From: Arthrobacter sp. Marseille-P9274
GTDB taxonomy: Bacteria; Actinomycetota; Actinomycetes; Actinomycetales; Micrococcaceae
Length of the DNA stretch: 64,000 nucleotides
Reading direction: 5' to 3'
Assembly (NCBI RefSeq): GCF_946892675.1
Contig: NZ_CAMPOV010000001.1
Span: forward strand, 2,144,033-2,208,032
In this document: piece by piece, positions 8,957-17,184 of the stretch
How the letters are laid out: every line of letters starts with the position of its first letter
Position numbering within the stretch: the first letter of the stretch is position 1
The notes under the pieces: model-generated
The model's database searches: none
What the model was told of the DNA's origin: nothing
The model's input: the letters and a program-made list of their open reading frames with translations, nothing else
Made by a program: the position numbers and the translations under genes

Positions 8957-9693
8957 ACCTGATTGAAGAACTGACCACCAATCCCGGAATCACCGAAGCC
9001 CTGCCCGAGGCGATCGCTGAGACCCTGCTGATGGTCTCGGTCTCCGGACTGTTCACCTTGTTGATCGGACTCCCCCTGGGTATCTTCCTCTACACCAGCG
9101 CCCCGGGCGGGCTGCGTCCGATGCGGATCACCAACCACATCGTGTCCGACGTCATCGTGAACATCACGCGCTCGATCCCGTTTGCCATCCTGATGATCTC
9201 GCTGATCCCGCTGGCCCGCGTCATCACCGGCTCCTCGATCGGGCCGCTGGCCGCCTGCGTTTCGCTGACCATCGGCACGGTGCCCTTCTTCGCGAGACTG
9301 GTAGAAACCGCCCTGCGGGACGTCAGCTCCGGCAAGATCGATGCGGCCTTGGTGCTCGGTTCCACGCGGATGCAGATCGTTTCCAAGGTCCTCGTTCCCG
9401 AGGCCCTGCCGGGCCTAGTCGCGGCGCTGACCACGACGCTGGTCACCCTGGTCGGCTACTCCGCCATGGCAGGCCTCACCGGCGGCGGCGGGCTGGGACA
9501 GCTCGCTTACAACTACGGGTTCCAGCGGTTCGACACGCCGGTCATGGTGGTCACCATTGTCCTGATGGTCATCCTGGTCCAGGCCATCCAGTGGATCGGG
9601 GACGGCATTTCGCGGCGGGTCGACCACCGCAGCGCCGGCGGCGCGGGCAGGAAGGCCCGCCGCCACGAGCCCAAGGCCGCCGTCGGGCTCTGA
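8953..9693 (+). CDS. metI: Methionine ABC transporter permease MetI
   Basis: A 246-residue inner-membrane permease with about five hydrophobic segments and the ABC permease EAA loop (GSTRMQIVSKVLVPEALPG) that docks on MetN. It begins with ATG in an ATGA overlap with metN and has its own GGAGG site at 8944-8948. The C-terminal tail is short and basic (about 20 residues). The order metN-metI-metQ is the standard operon for methionine import. Confidence 0.93.
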   Translation: MNLIEELTTNPGITEALPEAIAETLLMVSVSGLFTLLIGLPLGIFLYTSAPGGLRPMRITNHIVSDVIVNITRSIPFAILMISLIPLARVITGSSIGPLAACVSLTIGTVPFFARLVETALRDVSSGKIDAALVLGSTRMQIVSKVLVPEALPGLVAALTTTLVTLVGYSAMAGLTGGGGLGQLAYNYGFQRFDTPVMVVTIVLMVILVQAIQWIGDGISRRVDHRSAGGAGRKARRHEPKAAVGL

Positions 9694-9730
9694 GCCCGGC
9701 TGTCCGGGAGACCCGCTATCAGCCAAGAAC

Positions 9731-9760
9731 TTCCTGCACGGTCCCATGGGAAGTGCAGAA
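9731..9760 (+). other. Inverted repeat between metI and metQ
   Basis: CTGCAC (9734-9739) pairs with GTGCAG (9753-9758), with an inner TCCC/GGGA pairing. It sits in the 150-nt gap between the permease and the binding-protein gene and could be an mRNA processing or stabilising hairpin that sets the excess of MetQ over MetI. No U-tract follows, so it is not a strong terminator. Confidence 0.4.
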
Positions 9761-9843
9761 GACTGCAGCCAGTAGCCGCTAGCTGCACCACGTCCGATCC
9801 GGGCGGATGACCGGAACGGGTTATTTGAAAGGAACGCACACTG

Positions 9844-10677
9844 ATGCGTAGAACACTCACCTTCGTGGGCACCGGCGTCGCCGCTGCCTTGGCGTTGACG
9901 GCTTGCGGTGGATCCGAATCCGCCCCCAGCGCCACCCTTGATCCGGCCAATCCGGTGACCATCACCGTGGGTGCCGCCCCGGTGCCGCATGCCAGGATCC
10001 TGGAGTTCATTGACCAGAACCTGGCTCCGGACGCTGGTATCGACCTGGAGGTCGAGGAGATGACCGACTACCAGACGCCGAACATCGCCCTGGACGACGG
10101 CTCCATCGACGCCAATTACTTCCAGCACCTGGCATTCCTTGAGCAGCAGATGACTGACAAGGGCTATGAGTTCGAGCACGGTGAAGGCGTCCACATCGAA
10201 CCCTACGCAGGCTTCTCCTCCAAGCATGAGAGCATCGAGGACCTCCCCGACGGCGCCACCATCGCCATCACCAACGATCCCGCCAACCAGCCCCGTGCGC
10301 TGAAGATGCTGGAGACGGCCGGCCTGCTGAAGAACATCGAAGAGGACAGCGCGGCGCTGACCCTGACCGAGGAGCAGAACCCCAAGGGCCTCAAATTCGA
10401 AGAGAACCAGCCGGAGATCCTGCTGACGCTGATCGAGGATCCCGAAGTGGACCTGGCCATCATCAACGGCAACTTCATCCTCGAAGCCGGGATGAGTACC
10501 GATGAGGCACTCGTCGTTGAATCCACGGACAACAACCCGTACGCGAACTTCCTCGCGTGGCGTGCAGGCGAAGAAACGCCAGCCATCACCAAGCTGGAAG
10601 AGCTGCTGCACTCCCCCGAAGTCAAGAAGTACATGGATGAGACCTGGCCCAGCGGCGATGTCTTCCCGGCCTTCTAG
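9844..10677 (+). CDS. metQ: Methionine-binding lipoprotein MetQ (NLPA family)
   Basis: A 277-residue substrate-binding lipoprotein. The N-terminus has a short basic region, a hydrophobic stretch and the lipobox LTAC, so Cys21 should be lipidated and the protein anchored outside the membrane. The body matches NLPA-family binding proteins (VTITVGAAPVPHARILEF, DYQTPNIALDDGSIDANYFQH, ITNDPANQPRALKMLE). An AAAGGAA ribosome site precedes the ATG. It is the third gene of the metNIQ operon; the operon terminator behind it has been split by an insertion sequence. Confidence 0.92.
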   Translation: MRRTLTFVGTGVAAALALTACGGSESAPSATLDPANPVTITVGAAPVPHARILEFIDQNLAPDAGIDLEVEEMTDYQTPNIALDDGSIDANYFQHLAFLEQQMTDKGYEFEHGEGVHIEPYAGFSSKHESIEDLPDGATIAITNDPANQPRALKMLETAGLLKNIEEDSAALTLTEEQNPKGLKFEENQPEILLTLIEDPEVDLAIINGNFILEAGMSTDEALVVESTDNNPYANFLAWRAGEETPAITKLEELLHSPEVKKYMDETWPSGDVFPAF

Positions 10678-10708
10678 GACGGCCTGAACCTTCCGGGTCG
10701 TCCTGGTT

Positions 10709-10727
10709 CAGCGAGGCCCCGGCAACC
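10709..10727. terminator. Left arm of a terminator hairpin split by an IS element
   Basis: Together with 13629-13647 these bases form a perfect 19-bp inverted repeat. Removing the IS3 element and one copy of its GCG duplication restores a hairpin with a five-base loop, TGCGC, between metQ (+) and the AI-2E gene (-). It was most likely the shared bidirectional terminator of the two converging operons. Confidence 0.75.
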
Positions 10728-10728
10728 T

Positions 10729-10731
10729 GCG
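10729..10731. repeat. Target-site duplication GCG, left copy (IS3 family)
   Basis: GCG directly abuts the left inverted repeat and is repeated at 13625-13627. Three bases is the usual duplication for IS3-family elements, and the reconstructed hairpin independently supports the boundary. Confidence 0.65.
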
Positions 10732-10770
10732 TGAACTGGTCCCCTGAAGCTGGACTGGGTAATTAAGAGC

Positions 10771-11043
10771 CTAAACCTTGAGGGCCTGAGCACGGTATTG
10801 CACCGGGCTCAGGCCCTCAAGCTTTGTGGAGATCCTTTCGGTGTTGTACCAGCGGATGTATTCGTGGATGGCTGATGTGAGTGCGCCGGTGCTGAGGAAT
10901 CGGACATGGTGGAAGAGCTCTTCCTTGAGGTGTCCGAAGAAGTTTTCCATCACTGCGTTGTCGTAGCAGTTGCCCTTGCGGGACATCGATTGGATGGCGT
11001 TGGCGCCCTGCAGGAGTCTCCGCCATGAGGCGTGCTGGTATTG
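10771..11043 (-). pseudogene. IS3-family transposase OrfB, C-terminal fragment
   Basis: About 90 codons encoding the end of an IS3 OrfB integrase-like transposase (QYQHASWRRLL, then MSRKGNCYDNAVMENFFGHLKEEL, quoted in parts: the Asn-Ala-x-x-Glu-x-Phe region holds the last catalytic Glu of the DDE triad). The reading frame continues exactly from the fragment at 12495-13079 once the IS30 element and one TTG duplication are removed, giving a 284-residue protein. In place, the fragment has no start of its own. Confidence 0.85.
11041..11043. repeat. Target-site duplication TTG, left copy (IS30 family)
   Basis: TTG flanks the IS30-family element on both sides (also 12495-12497). In the unbroken OrfB reading frame it is the Gln codon CAA following GlyPhe. 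Confidence 0.8.
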
Positions 11044-11070
11044 GACGGATTCAACCGGTCGTCGCAACAC
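11044..11070 (+). repeat. IS30-family left inverted repeat
   Basis: Identical as reverse complement to 12468-12494 over 27 bases. It carries no gene; the transposase start follows 20 nt later. Confidence 0.93.
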
Positions 11071-11089
11071 CTCGATTCTGGAGGTAGTG

Positions 11090-12487
11090 ATGGGCAGGCC
11101 GGCGGGCTGGATGAAGGCGTTGACGGGCAGGTCTGCGATGAGATCGCCCGGGAAGCCATCATTACGGCGCGACACTGAGCGGGCGTTCTGGCGTGCGATC
11201 GCGACGGGGTGCACGAGTGAGGCGGCGGCGGCGTCGGTCGGCGTGTCGCAAGCGGCTGGAACGCGCTGGTTCCGGGATCGTGGCGGCATGCCGACGTTCA
11301 TGCTTGCCCCGCTCCAAGGCCGGTACCTGTCGTTCGAAGAACGTGAGGAGATAGCGCTGTGGAAAGCGCAGGGGGCAGGGGTGAGGAAAATTGCCCGGGC
11401 GCTGAGGCGGGACCCGTCAACGATCTCCCGGGAGCTGCGCCGCAATGCGGCTACTCGCGGAGGGAAGCTCGATTACCGTGCATCAGTCGCGCAATGGAAG
11501 GCTGAACGGTTCGCCCAGCGCCCGAAGACCGCCAAGCTTATAACGAATGAACGGCTGCACCAGTACGTGCAGGACAAGCTCGCCGGCGTCGTCAGAGCAC
11601 ACGACGGCCGTGTCGTCGCCGGCCCTGGTGCTCCGGCATGGACGGGCAGGAACAAGCCGCACCGGGGCGACCGCGAGTGGGTGACGGCATGGAGTCCGGA
11701 GCAGATCTCGAACCGACTCAAGGCCGATTTCCCGGATGATAAGTCCATGCGCATCTCCCACGAGGCGATCTATCAGGCGCTCTACGTCCAGGGCCGCGGA
11801 GCGCTCAAACGCGAACTCGTCCTGCACCTGCGCACGGGGCGTGCATTGCGCGTGCCAAGAGCTCGGTCGAAGCGGCAGTCCTGGGCGCATGTCACCGAAG
11901 AGACGCTCATCAGCAAACGCCCTCCCGAGGTTGCCGATCGCGCCGTTCCCGGGCATTGGGAAGGGGACTTGGTGATCGGCCTGCAACGATCGGCGATCGG
12001 TACTCTGGTCGAGCGGACGACACGGTTCACGGTGCTGATCCACCTGCCCCGCGGAGAGGGCTACGGCATCATCCCACGGACGAAGAACGGAGCCGCGCTG
12101 GCCGGATATGGCGCAGTGGTGATGGCAGACGCCCTCGCCAGGACGATCACAACACTGCCCCAACAACTGCGGCAGTCGGTGACCTGGGACCGCGGGAAGG
12201 AACTCTCCGATCATGCCAGATTCACTGTCGACACCGGGGTAAAGGTCTACTTCGCCGACCCGAAGAGCCCCTGGCAGCGCGGCACGAACGAGAACACGAA
12301 CGGGCTGCTGCGCCAATACTTCCCAAAAGGCACTGATCTGTCCCGATGGAGCAGCGATGACCTCGCAGCCATCGCCCACACGCTCAACACCAGGCCACGC
12401 AAGACACTCGGCTGGAAGACACCTGCCGAAGCATTTGACGAACAGCTACGATCGATCAAACAACCCGGTGTTGCGACGACCGGTTGA
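11090..12487 (+). CDS. IS30-family transposase
   Basis: A 465-residue DDE transposase that cuts and joins the ends of its own element. An extra N-terminal helix-turn-helix-like segment (EAAAASVGVSQAAGTRW) precedes the classical IS30 HTH (LSFEEREEIALWKAQG, then KIARALRRDPSTISREL). The catalytic core shows HWEGDLVIG (first Asp), TWDRGKELSDH (second Asp) and PWQRGTNENTNGLLRQYFP (Glu region). The start at 11090 follows a GGAGG site by 5 nt; the stop TGA lies inside the right inverted repeat. The protein appears complete and undamaged. Confidence 0.93.
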   Translation: MGRPAGWMKALTGRSAMRSPGKPSLRRDTERAFWRAIATGCTSEAAAASVGVSQAAGTRWFRDRGGMPTFMLAPLQGRYLSFEEREEIALWKAQGAGVRKIARALRRDPSTISRELRRNAATRGGKLDYRASVAQWKAERFAQRPKTAKLITNERLHQYVQDKLAGVVRAHDGRVVAGPGAPAWTGRNKPHRGDREWVTAWSPEQISNRLKADFPDDKSMRISHEAIYQALYVQGRGALKRELVLHLRTGRALRVPRARSKRQSWAHVTEETLISKRPPEVADRAVPGHWEGDLVIGLQRSAIGTLVERTTRFTVLIHLPRGEGYGIIPRTKNGAALAGYGAVVMADALARTITTLPQQLRQSVTWDRGKELSDHARFTVDTGVKVYFADPKSPWQRGTNENTNGLLRQYFPKGTDLSRWSSDDLAAIAHTLNTRPRKTLGWKTPAEAFDEQLRSIKQPGVATTG

Positions 12488-12494
12488 ATCCGTC
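12468..12494 (-). repeat. IS30-family right inverted repeat
   Basis: Perfect 27-base partner of 11044-11070; contains the last codons and stop of the transposase. Confidence 0.93.
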
Positions 12495-12497
12495 TTG
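12495..12497. repeat. Target-site duplication TTG, right copy (IS30 family)
   Basis: Second copy of the 3-bp duplication generated by the IS30-family insertion. Confidence 0.8.
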
Positions 12498-13079
12498 GAA
12501 TCCCTGGTCTGAGTGCACGATCGGTTTCTGCCCATACTCGAGCGTTGCCAGCGCCATACGCAGTGAGGTGTTGGTGAGCGCCAGGTTCGGGGACAGGCCG
12601 ACGGTGTAGGAGAGGATCTGCCGGTCGAAAAGGTCCATGACGGGTGAGAGGTAGAGTTTTCGACCGTCGACTCTGAACTCGGTCACATCCGTTACCCACT
12701 TCTGGTTCGGGGCATCGGCATCGAAGTCCCGGTTCAGCAGATTGGGGGCAGTTTTGCCCTGTTCGCCTTGGTAGGAGTTGTAGCGTTTCCTTTGCCGGAC
12801 CTTGCAGACGAGCTGCAGGGAACGCATGAGCTTCAGCACGGTCTTCTTCGCGACCGTCCACCCTTGCCGGGTCAGTTCAGTGTGGATGCGGCGGTGCCCG
12901 TATCTGCCGTGGTTCTTTGTGAAGATGGTCGTGGCAGCGCTCTTGACTGCTTCCTTCGGGTCGGGAGCCCTGAGTCGGGCCTGGTGGTAGAAGAACGTCG
13001 AACGGGCCAAGCCGGCGACCTGCAGCAGAACCGGCAGCGAAAAGTCGGCCTTGAGGGCGATGATGGCCTGAACCTTCAC
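12495..13079 (-). pseudogene. IS3-family transposase OrfB, N-terminal fragment
   Basis: 195 codons of IS3 OrfB, starting with GTG in a GTGA overlap with OrfA. It has the HTH_21 region (KNHGRYGHRRIHTELTRQG) and the first catalytic Asp regions of the rve integrase core (NQKWVTDVTEF, VMDLFDRQILSY, IVHSDQGFQ). After HSDQGFQ the frame enters the IS30 element and stops at 12456 after a dozen foreign residues. The last catalytic Glu is missing, so this piece is inactive. Confidence 0.88.
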
Positions 13080-13564
13080 CGTTGTTTTGGTGCCCTCAAG
13101 GCCCGCAATTTTCCCAGGTAGGCCACTTCCGCCCGCAGCCGTTCATTCTCCCGGCGCAGCCGCTCCAGTTCAGATGGCTCCGCCGGCGGTGGAGCGCCGG
13201 GCTTCCTCGGTCTGCCTTTAGGCTTCGGACGCAGGGCGTCCGCGCCCTGGCGGTGATATACCCGTACCCATGTCTCGAGCAGACGAGGTGAGGACAGGTC
13301 CGCCTCAGCCGCGAGGTCCGAAGCGCTCTCACCGGCCAGGAACTTCTCTACCAAGGCGAGCTTAAACTCGAACGAGTACGCCTTTTTTGTCGGTTTGCCC
13401 ACGAGCGCTCCTCGACCATGGATCCTCCACCGCCGATAAAGGTGCCTAACCGGCCAGCGGGCCACGCCCAGTATGGTTGCGGTCGCCGTATCTGCGATGC
13501 CCTTCTCGAACCACGCTACAGCGGCCTCCCGCTGCACAACCGACAACGAACTACGTGCATACAT
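13076..13564 (-). CDS. IS3-family (IS150-like) transposase OrfA
   Basis: A 162-residue DNA-binding protein with two helix-turn-helix segments (residues ~10-45 and ~68-105), a basic KPKGRPRKP linker and a C-terminal leucine-zipper-like coiled coil (ELERLRRENERLRAEVAYL). In IS3-family elements OrfA binds the ends and, fused to OrfB by a -1 frameshift, forms the transposase. Here no A6G slippery run is visible; OrfA and OrfB overlap as GTGA, so coupling or slippage at the AAAAC near the end could be used. OrfA is intact but its OrfB partner is broken. Confidence 0.85.
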   Translation of the reverse strand: MYARSSLSVVQREAAVAWFEKGIADTATATILGVARWPVRHLYRRWRIHGRGALVGKPTKKAYSFEFKLALVEKFLAGESASDLAAEADLSSPRLLETWVRVYHRQGADALRPKPKGRPRKPGAPPPAEPSELERLRRENERLRAEVAYLGKLRALRAPKQR

Positions 13565-13566
13565 AA

Positions 13567-13622
13567 AAGTGCTCCCCGGATGTCGGAACTGAATTTCTCA
13601 GTCCAACTTCCGGGGAGCACTT
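13567..13622 (-). promoter_or_regulatory. Hairpin covering the OrfA ribosome site
   Basis: Perfect 14-bp inverted repeat: 13609-13622 (inside the terminal repeat) pairs with 13567-13580, which contains the GGGGAG ribosome site a few bases before the OrfA ATG. A transcript entering from outside would fold and hide the site; a transcript starting inside the element would lack the first arm. This is the known way several ISs block activation by read-through. Confidence 0.6.
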
Positions 13623-13624
13623 CT

Positions 13625-13627
13625 GCG
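13625..13627. repeat. Target-site duplication GCG, right copy (IS3 family)
   Basis: Second GCG, adjacent to the right inverted repeat of the IS3-family element. Confidence 0.65.
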
Positions 13628-13628
13628 C

Positions 13629-13647
13629 GGTTGCCGGGGCCTCGCTG
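13629..13647. terminator. Right arm of the split terminator hairpin
   Basis: Reverse complement of 10709-10727 over 19 bases. It lies 44 nt beyond the stop of the AI-2E-family gene, the expected place for its terminator. Confidence 0.75.
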
Positions 13648-13690
13648 CTTCGCTCCACAGCAGCTTGCTCCCGCAAGAACAGTTCGGGGG

Positions 13691-14839
13691 TCAGCCGACG
13701 GCCGTCTTCTCCACTGGTTCGGTCGCCGGACCGTCTTCGGTGTACCCGGACATGACGCGGATGATGACCCAGCCGACGGCAGCGATCGGCACGGCGAGGA
13801 TGCCGCCGATAATGCCGCCAAGAATCGTCCCGGCGGCCAGGGCCAGCAGGATCACCAACGAGTGCAGGCTCACCGATCGGCCCATCACGACAGGCTGCAG
13901 CAGGTTGCCTTCCAGTTGGTTCACGGCGATCACGACCGCAATCACGACGAGCGCGGCTACCGGGCCGTTGGCCACCAGGGCCACCAGGGCTGCGAGTACC
14001 CCGGCAATGGTGGCGCCGACAATCGGGATGAACCCGCCGATGAAGATCAGTACGGCCAGCGGCAGTGCCAGCGGCACCTGCAGGATCAGCAGGGCCAGCC
14101 CGATAACCACCGCGTCGACGGCGGCCACAATCGCAGTACCGCGGACGTAGCTGCCCAGCACGTCCATTGCTTGAGCTCCCGCCTTCTGCATCTTCCCCCG
14201 GCGGCGCGCCGGGACCCAACGCAGCAGGAAGGACCAGATGCGGTCGCCGTCCTTAAGGAAGTAGAACAGCACCACGGCCATCAGCACCGCACCGGTGACG
14301 ACCTCCGCCGCCGTCGACAATCCGCTCAGCGCGCTCCGCCGCGCCGAAGAACTGGTCAGGAAATCGACGATGCCCGCGAGGGCTTCATCGATCTGGGCCT
14401 GGCTCACCGGCAACGGGAACTCTGCGATGAACGCCTGCAGCTGTGTCCACCCCTGGGTGGCCTGCTGCACCAGCTCGTCGGCTTCGCTGCGGACGGCGAA
14501 AACCATGCCGGTGATAACGCCGCCCAAGACCACCAGCAAACCGAGGAAGGTCACGGAGGTTGCCAATGGGCTCGGCCAGCCCAGGTTGCGCAGTTTCCCG
14601 ACCACCGGGTAGACGGCGGCTGCGAGGATGAGCGCGATGAGCAGCGGAATCACGACGAGCTGCAGCTGCAGCATGACGTACACCGAGACCGTCGCCAAGG
14701 CCAGGGTCAGCAGGATCTGGGCCGACCGGGTCGCCGTCCGGCCCAGTCCGTCGGACCAGAGGCCCGGGTCGGAGGATGCCGGGCGGCGCCGGCTTTGGTG
14801 CGCTTCCAGCAGCTGCCGCCGCCGCGTCGTCAGTGCCAT
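13691..14839 (-). CDS. AI-2E family transporter-like membrane protein
   Basis: A 382-residue integral membrane protein of the AI-2E/YhhQ-type exporter family (PF01594), with about eight hydrophobic segments: a pair near the N-terminus, one at ~95, one in the middle (VVTGAVLMAVVLFYFLKDGDR) and a C-terminal group including the family motif GFIPIVGATIAGVLAALVAL. Family members have been linked to autoinducer-2 export or to Na+/H+ exchange; the substrate here is unknown. AAGGAG precedes the ATG. It is the last gene of the haem operon, 23 nt after hemL, which is an unexplained partnership. Its terminator was split by the IS3 element. Confidence 0.85.
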   Translation of the reverse strand: MALTTRRRQLLEAHQSRRRPASSDPGLWSDGLGRTATRSAQILLTLALATVSVYVMLQLQLVVIPLLIALILAAAVYPVVGKLRNLGWPSPLATSVTFLGLLVVLGGVITGMVFAVRSEADELVQQATQGWTQLQAFIAEFPLPVSQAQIDEALAGIVDFLTSSSARRSALSGLSTAAEVVTGAVLMAVVLFYFLKDGDRIWSFLLRWVPARRRGKMQKAGAQAMDVLGSYVRGTAIVAAVDAVVIGLALLILQVPLALPLAVLIFIGGFIPIVGATIAGVLAALVALVANGPVAALVVIAVVIAVNQLEGNLLQPVVMGRSVSLHSLVILLALAAGTILGGIIGGILAVPIAAVGWVIIRVMSGYTEDGPATEPVEKTAVG

Positions 14840-14850
14840 GGATGCTCCTT

Positions 14851-14878
14851 AGTTGGGCGGTGTCAGTTGGGCGGTGTC
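14851..14878. repeat. 14-bp tandem duplication at the hemL stop codon
   Basis: AGTTGGGCGGTGTC occurs twice in a row. The first minus-strand copy encodes the hemL C-terminus ThrProProAsn and the TGA; the second copy lies in the gap before the AI-2E gene. Confidence 0.8.
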
Positions 14879-16188
14879 GCCGCCGCTGCGGCCTCGGCGG
14901 CCGCCGGCAGTGCTGCATAGACCCTGTCCATGGCCCGGGCGTCGTGTGCCGCTGAAAGGAACCATGCCTCGAAGACCGACGGCGGCAGGTACACGCCGTC
15001 GTTCAGCATCGAGTGGAAGAACGGCGCGTAGCGGTACACCTGCTGGCCCTGGGCGTCGTCGTAGTTGCGCACGCCGTGCTCCGACGTCCCGAAGGCGACG
15101 CTGAAGAGGTTGCCGGCCCGCTGGATGCTGTGGTCGACTCCGGCGGCGTCGAGGGCCGAGGAAACGGCCGCGGAAAGCTCCAGCGAAGCCGCGTCGATCT
15201 GCTCGTAGACGTCCGGGGTCGCGGCGGTGAGCGTGGCGATGCCCGCCGCCATGGCGATCGGGTTTCCGGAGAGGGTGCCGGCCTGGTAGACCGGGCCGAC
15301 CGGGGCCAGGTAGTCCATGACCTCCGCCCGGCCGCCCAGCGCGGCCACCGGCAGTCCGCCGCCGATGACCTTGCCGAAGGTCATCAAGTCCGGCGTGAAC
15401 GGCGCCGTGCTCTGCGCCGCTCCCCCGGTCAGGCCCCAGTAGCCCGCGTAGCCGGTGCGGAAGCCGGTCAGCACTTCGTCGAAGATCAGCAGTGCCCCGT
15501 GCTCGGAGGTGATGCGGGACAGTCCGGCGTTGAAGCCCTCCGCGGGGGTCACGACGCCCATGTTGGCCGGCGCCGCCTCGGTGATGACGGCGGCGATGTT
15601 CTGGCCGTGCTTGGCGAAGGCCTCTTCCACGGCGGCCAGGTCGTTGTACGGCAGCACAAGGGTTTCCGAAGCGGTGGCCTCCGTGACCCCCGCGGAACCG
15701 GGCAGCGCCAGCGTGGCGAGTCCCGATCCGGCCGAGGCCAGCAGGCCGTCGAGGTGGCCGTGGTAGCAGCCGGCGAACTTGATGATCAGGTTGCGTCCGG
15801 TGAAGCCCCGCGCCAGCCGCACGGCGGTCATCGTTGCCTCGGTGCCCGTGGAGACCATGCGGAGGCGTTCGACGGCGGCGACGCGGCCCATGACCAGCTC
15901 GGCCAGTTCCGCTTCGGCCGGGGTCGAGGCGCCGAAGGAGAGGCCGCGGTCCACGGCGGCATGGACCGCCTCGAGGACGGCGGGGTGCGCGTGGCCGACG
16001 ATGGCCGGGCCCCATGAGCAGACCAGGTCGACGTACTCCCGGCCGTCGGCGTCCGTCAGGTAGGGACCGGATGCCGAGACCATCACCGGCGGAGTCCCGC
16101 CGACGGAACCGAACGCCCGCACCGGTGAATTCACGCCGCCGGGCATCAGTTTCAGGGCACGGTTGAACAGTTCTTCAGAGCGCGTCAT
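14863..16188 (-). CDS. hemL: Glutamate-1-semialdehyde 2,1-aminomutase HemL
   Basis: A 441-residue PLP enzyme of aminotransferase class III that converts glutamate-1-semialdehyde to 5-aminolevulinate, the second step of the C5 haem pathway. Visible family features are [18 protein letters not shown] at the N-terminus, [37 protein letters not shown] and the PLP lysine in [11 protein letters not shown]. Length is typical. It lies 3 nt after hemB. The final residues are followed by a tandem repeat of the coding end. It works with HemA, encoded at the other end of the cluster. Confidence 0.95.
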   Translation of the reverse strand: MTRSEELFNRALKLMPGGVNSPVRAFGSVGGTPPVMVSASGPYLTDADGREYVDLVCSWGPAIVGHAHPAVLEAVHAAVDRGLSFGASTPAEAELAELVMGRVAAVERLRMVSTGTEATMTAVRLARGFTGRNLIIKFAGCYHGHLDGLLASAGSGLATLALPGSAGVTEATASETLVLPYNDLAAVEEAFAKHGQNIAAVITEAAPANMGVVTPAEGFNAGLSRITSEHGALLIFDEVLTGFRTGYAGYWGLTGGAAQSTAPFTPDLMTFGKVIGGGLPVAALGGRAEVMDYLAPVGPVYQAGTLSGNPIAMAAGIATLTAATPDVYEQIDAASLELSAAVSSALDAAGVDHSIQRAGNLFSVAFGTSEHGVRNYDDAQGQQVYRYAPFFHSMLNDGVYLPPSVFEAWFLSAAHDARAMDRVYAALPAAAEAAAAATPPN

Positions 16189-16191
16189 TGC

Positions 16192-17175
16192 TTACTTGCT
16201 TTCCTTCAGCCAGCGGGCCATCTCTGCGGCCCAGTACGTCAACACCATATCGGCTCCGGCGCGGCGGATGCCCAGCACGGACTCGAGGATGGCGGGTTTG
16301 CGGTCGATCCAGCCATTGGCCGCGGCGGCCTCGATCATGGCGTACTCGCCGGAGATCTGGTAGGCCGCCACCGGAACCGGGGACATCTCGGCCACGTCGG
16401 CCAGGATGTCCAGGTAGCTCATGGCCGGCTTGACCATGACCATGTCGGCTCCCTCCTGCAGGTCAAGCTCGACCTCCAGGATCGCCTCGCGGCGGTTGGC
16501 GGGATCCATCTGGTACGTCCGCCGGTCGCCCTTCAACTGCGAATCGACGGCTTCCCGGAAGGGGCCGTAGAACGCGGACGAGTATTTGGCCGCATAGGCC
16601 AGCACGGCGGTGTTCTGCAGTCCGGCCTCGTCCAGTGCCTGCCGGATGACGGCCACCTGGCCGTCCATCATGCCGGAGGGACCGAGTACATCGGCACCGG
16701 CCTGGGCCTGCACGACGGCCATCCGGGCGTAGATTTCCAGCGTCGCGTCGTTGTCCACCGAGCCGTCCGGGGCAAGCACGCCGCAGTGGCCGTGGTCGGT
16801 GAACTCGTCGAGGCACACATCGCTCATGACCACCAGGTCGTCCCCGACCTCGGCCTTGACGTCCGCGATCGCCTTGTTGAGCACCCCGTCCGGATCCACC
16901 CCGGCGCTGCCGGTGGCGTCCCGCGCCTCGGGCACACCGAAGAGCATGATTCCGCCGAGCCCAAGTTCGGCGGCCTCGGCCGCCGCCTTCCTCAGGGTTT
17001 CGGGCGTGTGCTGTACGACGCCGGGCATCGACTGCAGCGGCACCGGCTCGCTGATTCCCTCGCGTACGAACGCGGGCAGGATCAGCTGCGACGGTTCGAC
17101 CCGGACCTCGGCGGTCAGCCGTCGCATGGCGGGCGTGGCGCGCAGGCGGCGGGGACGGTGTTGGGGGAAACTCAT
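16192..17175 (-). CDS. hemB: Delta-aminolevulinic acid dehydratase HemB
   Basis: A 327-residue porphobilinogen synthase that joins two 5-aminolevulinates. The two Schiff-base lysines lie in [15 protein letters not shown] and [10 protein letters not shown]. The metal loop reads [14 protein letters not shown]: the positions of the three zinc cysteines in the human enzyme are Cys, Asp, Cys here, intermediate between the Zn type and the Mg type. An AAGGAG site precedes the ATG. It follows hemD by 9 nt in the operon. Confidence 0.95.
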   Translation of the reverse strand: MSFPQHRPRRLRATPAMRRLTAEVRVEPSQLILPAFVREGISEPVPLQSMPGVVQHTPETLRKAAAEAAELGLGGIMLFGVPEARDATGSAGVDPDGVLNKAIADVKAEVGDDLVVMSDVCLDEFTDHGHCGVLAPDGSVDNDATLEIYARMAVVQAQAGADVLGPSGMMDGQVAVIRQALDEAGLQNTAVLAYAAKYSSAFYGPFREAVDSQLKGDRRTYQMDPANRREAILEVELDLQEGADMVMVKPAMSYLDILADVAEMSPVPVAAYQISGEYAMIEAAAANGWIDRKPAILESVLGIRRAGADMVLTYWAAEMARWLKESK

Positions 17176-17184
17176 GGGGCTCCT

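Larger units (their letters stand above)
11044..12494 (+). mobile_element. Intact IS30-family insertion sequence inside IS3 OrfB
   Basis: A 1451-bp element bounded by perfect 27-bp inverted repeats (11044-11070 and 12468-12494, starting GACGGATTCAACCGG) and a 3-bp TTG duplication. It encodes one complete transposase. Perfect ends, perfect duplication and an undamaged gene suggest a recent insertion and a mobile element. Confidence 0.93.
10732..13624 (-). mobile_element. IS3-family (IS150-like) element, interrupted
   Basis: The element has imperfect ~36-bp terminal inverted repeats (10732-10767, starting TGAACTGGTCCCC; and 13589-13624, starting AGAAGTGCTCCCC on the minus strand) and GCG on both sides. 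It encodes OrfA and a broken OrfB. Without the 1451-bp insert and its 3-bp duplication it would be 1439 bp, the usual size of IS150-group elements. It cannot move by itself now because OrfB is split. Confidence 0.85.

Noticed and set aside
10678-13650. Composite transposon or genomic island
   Set aside because: Only two nested IS elements are present, with no cargo gene; the flanking sequence joins into one hairpin.
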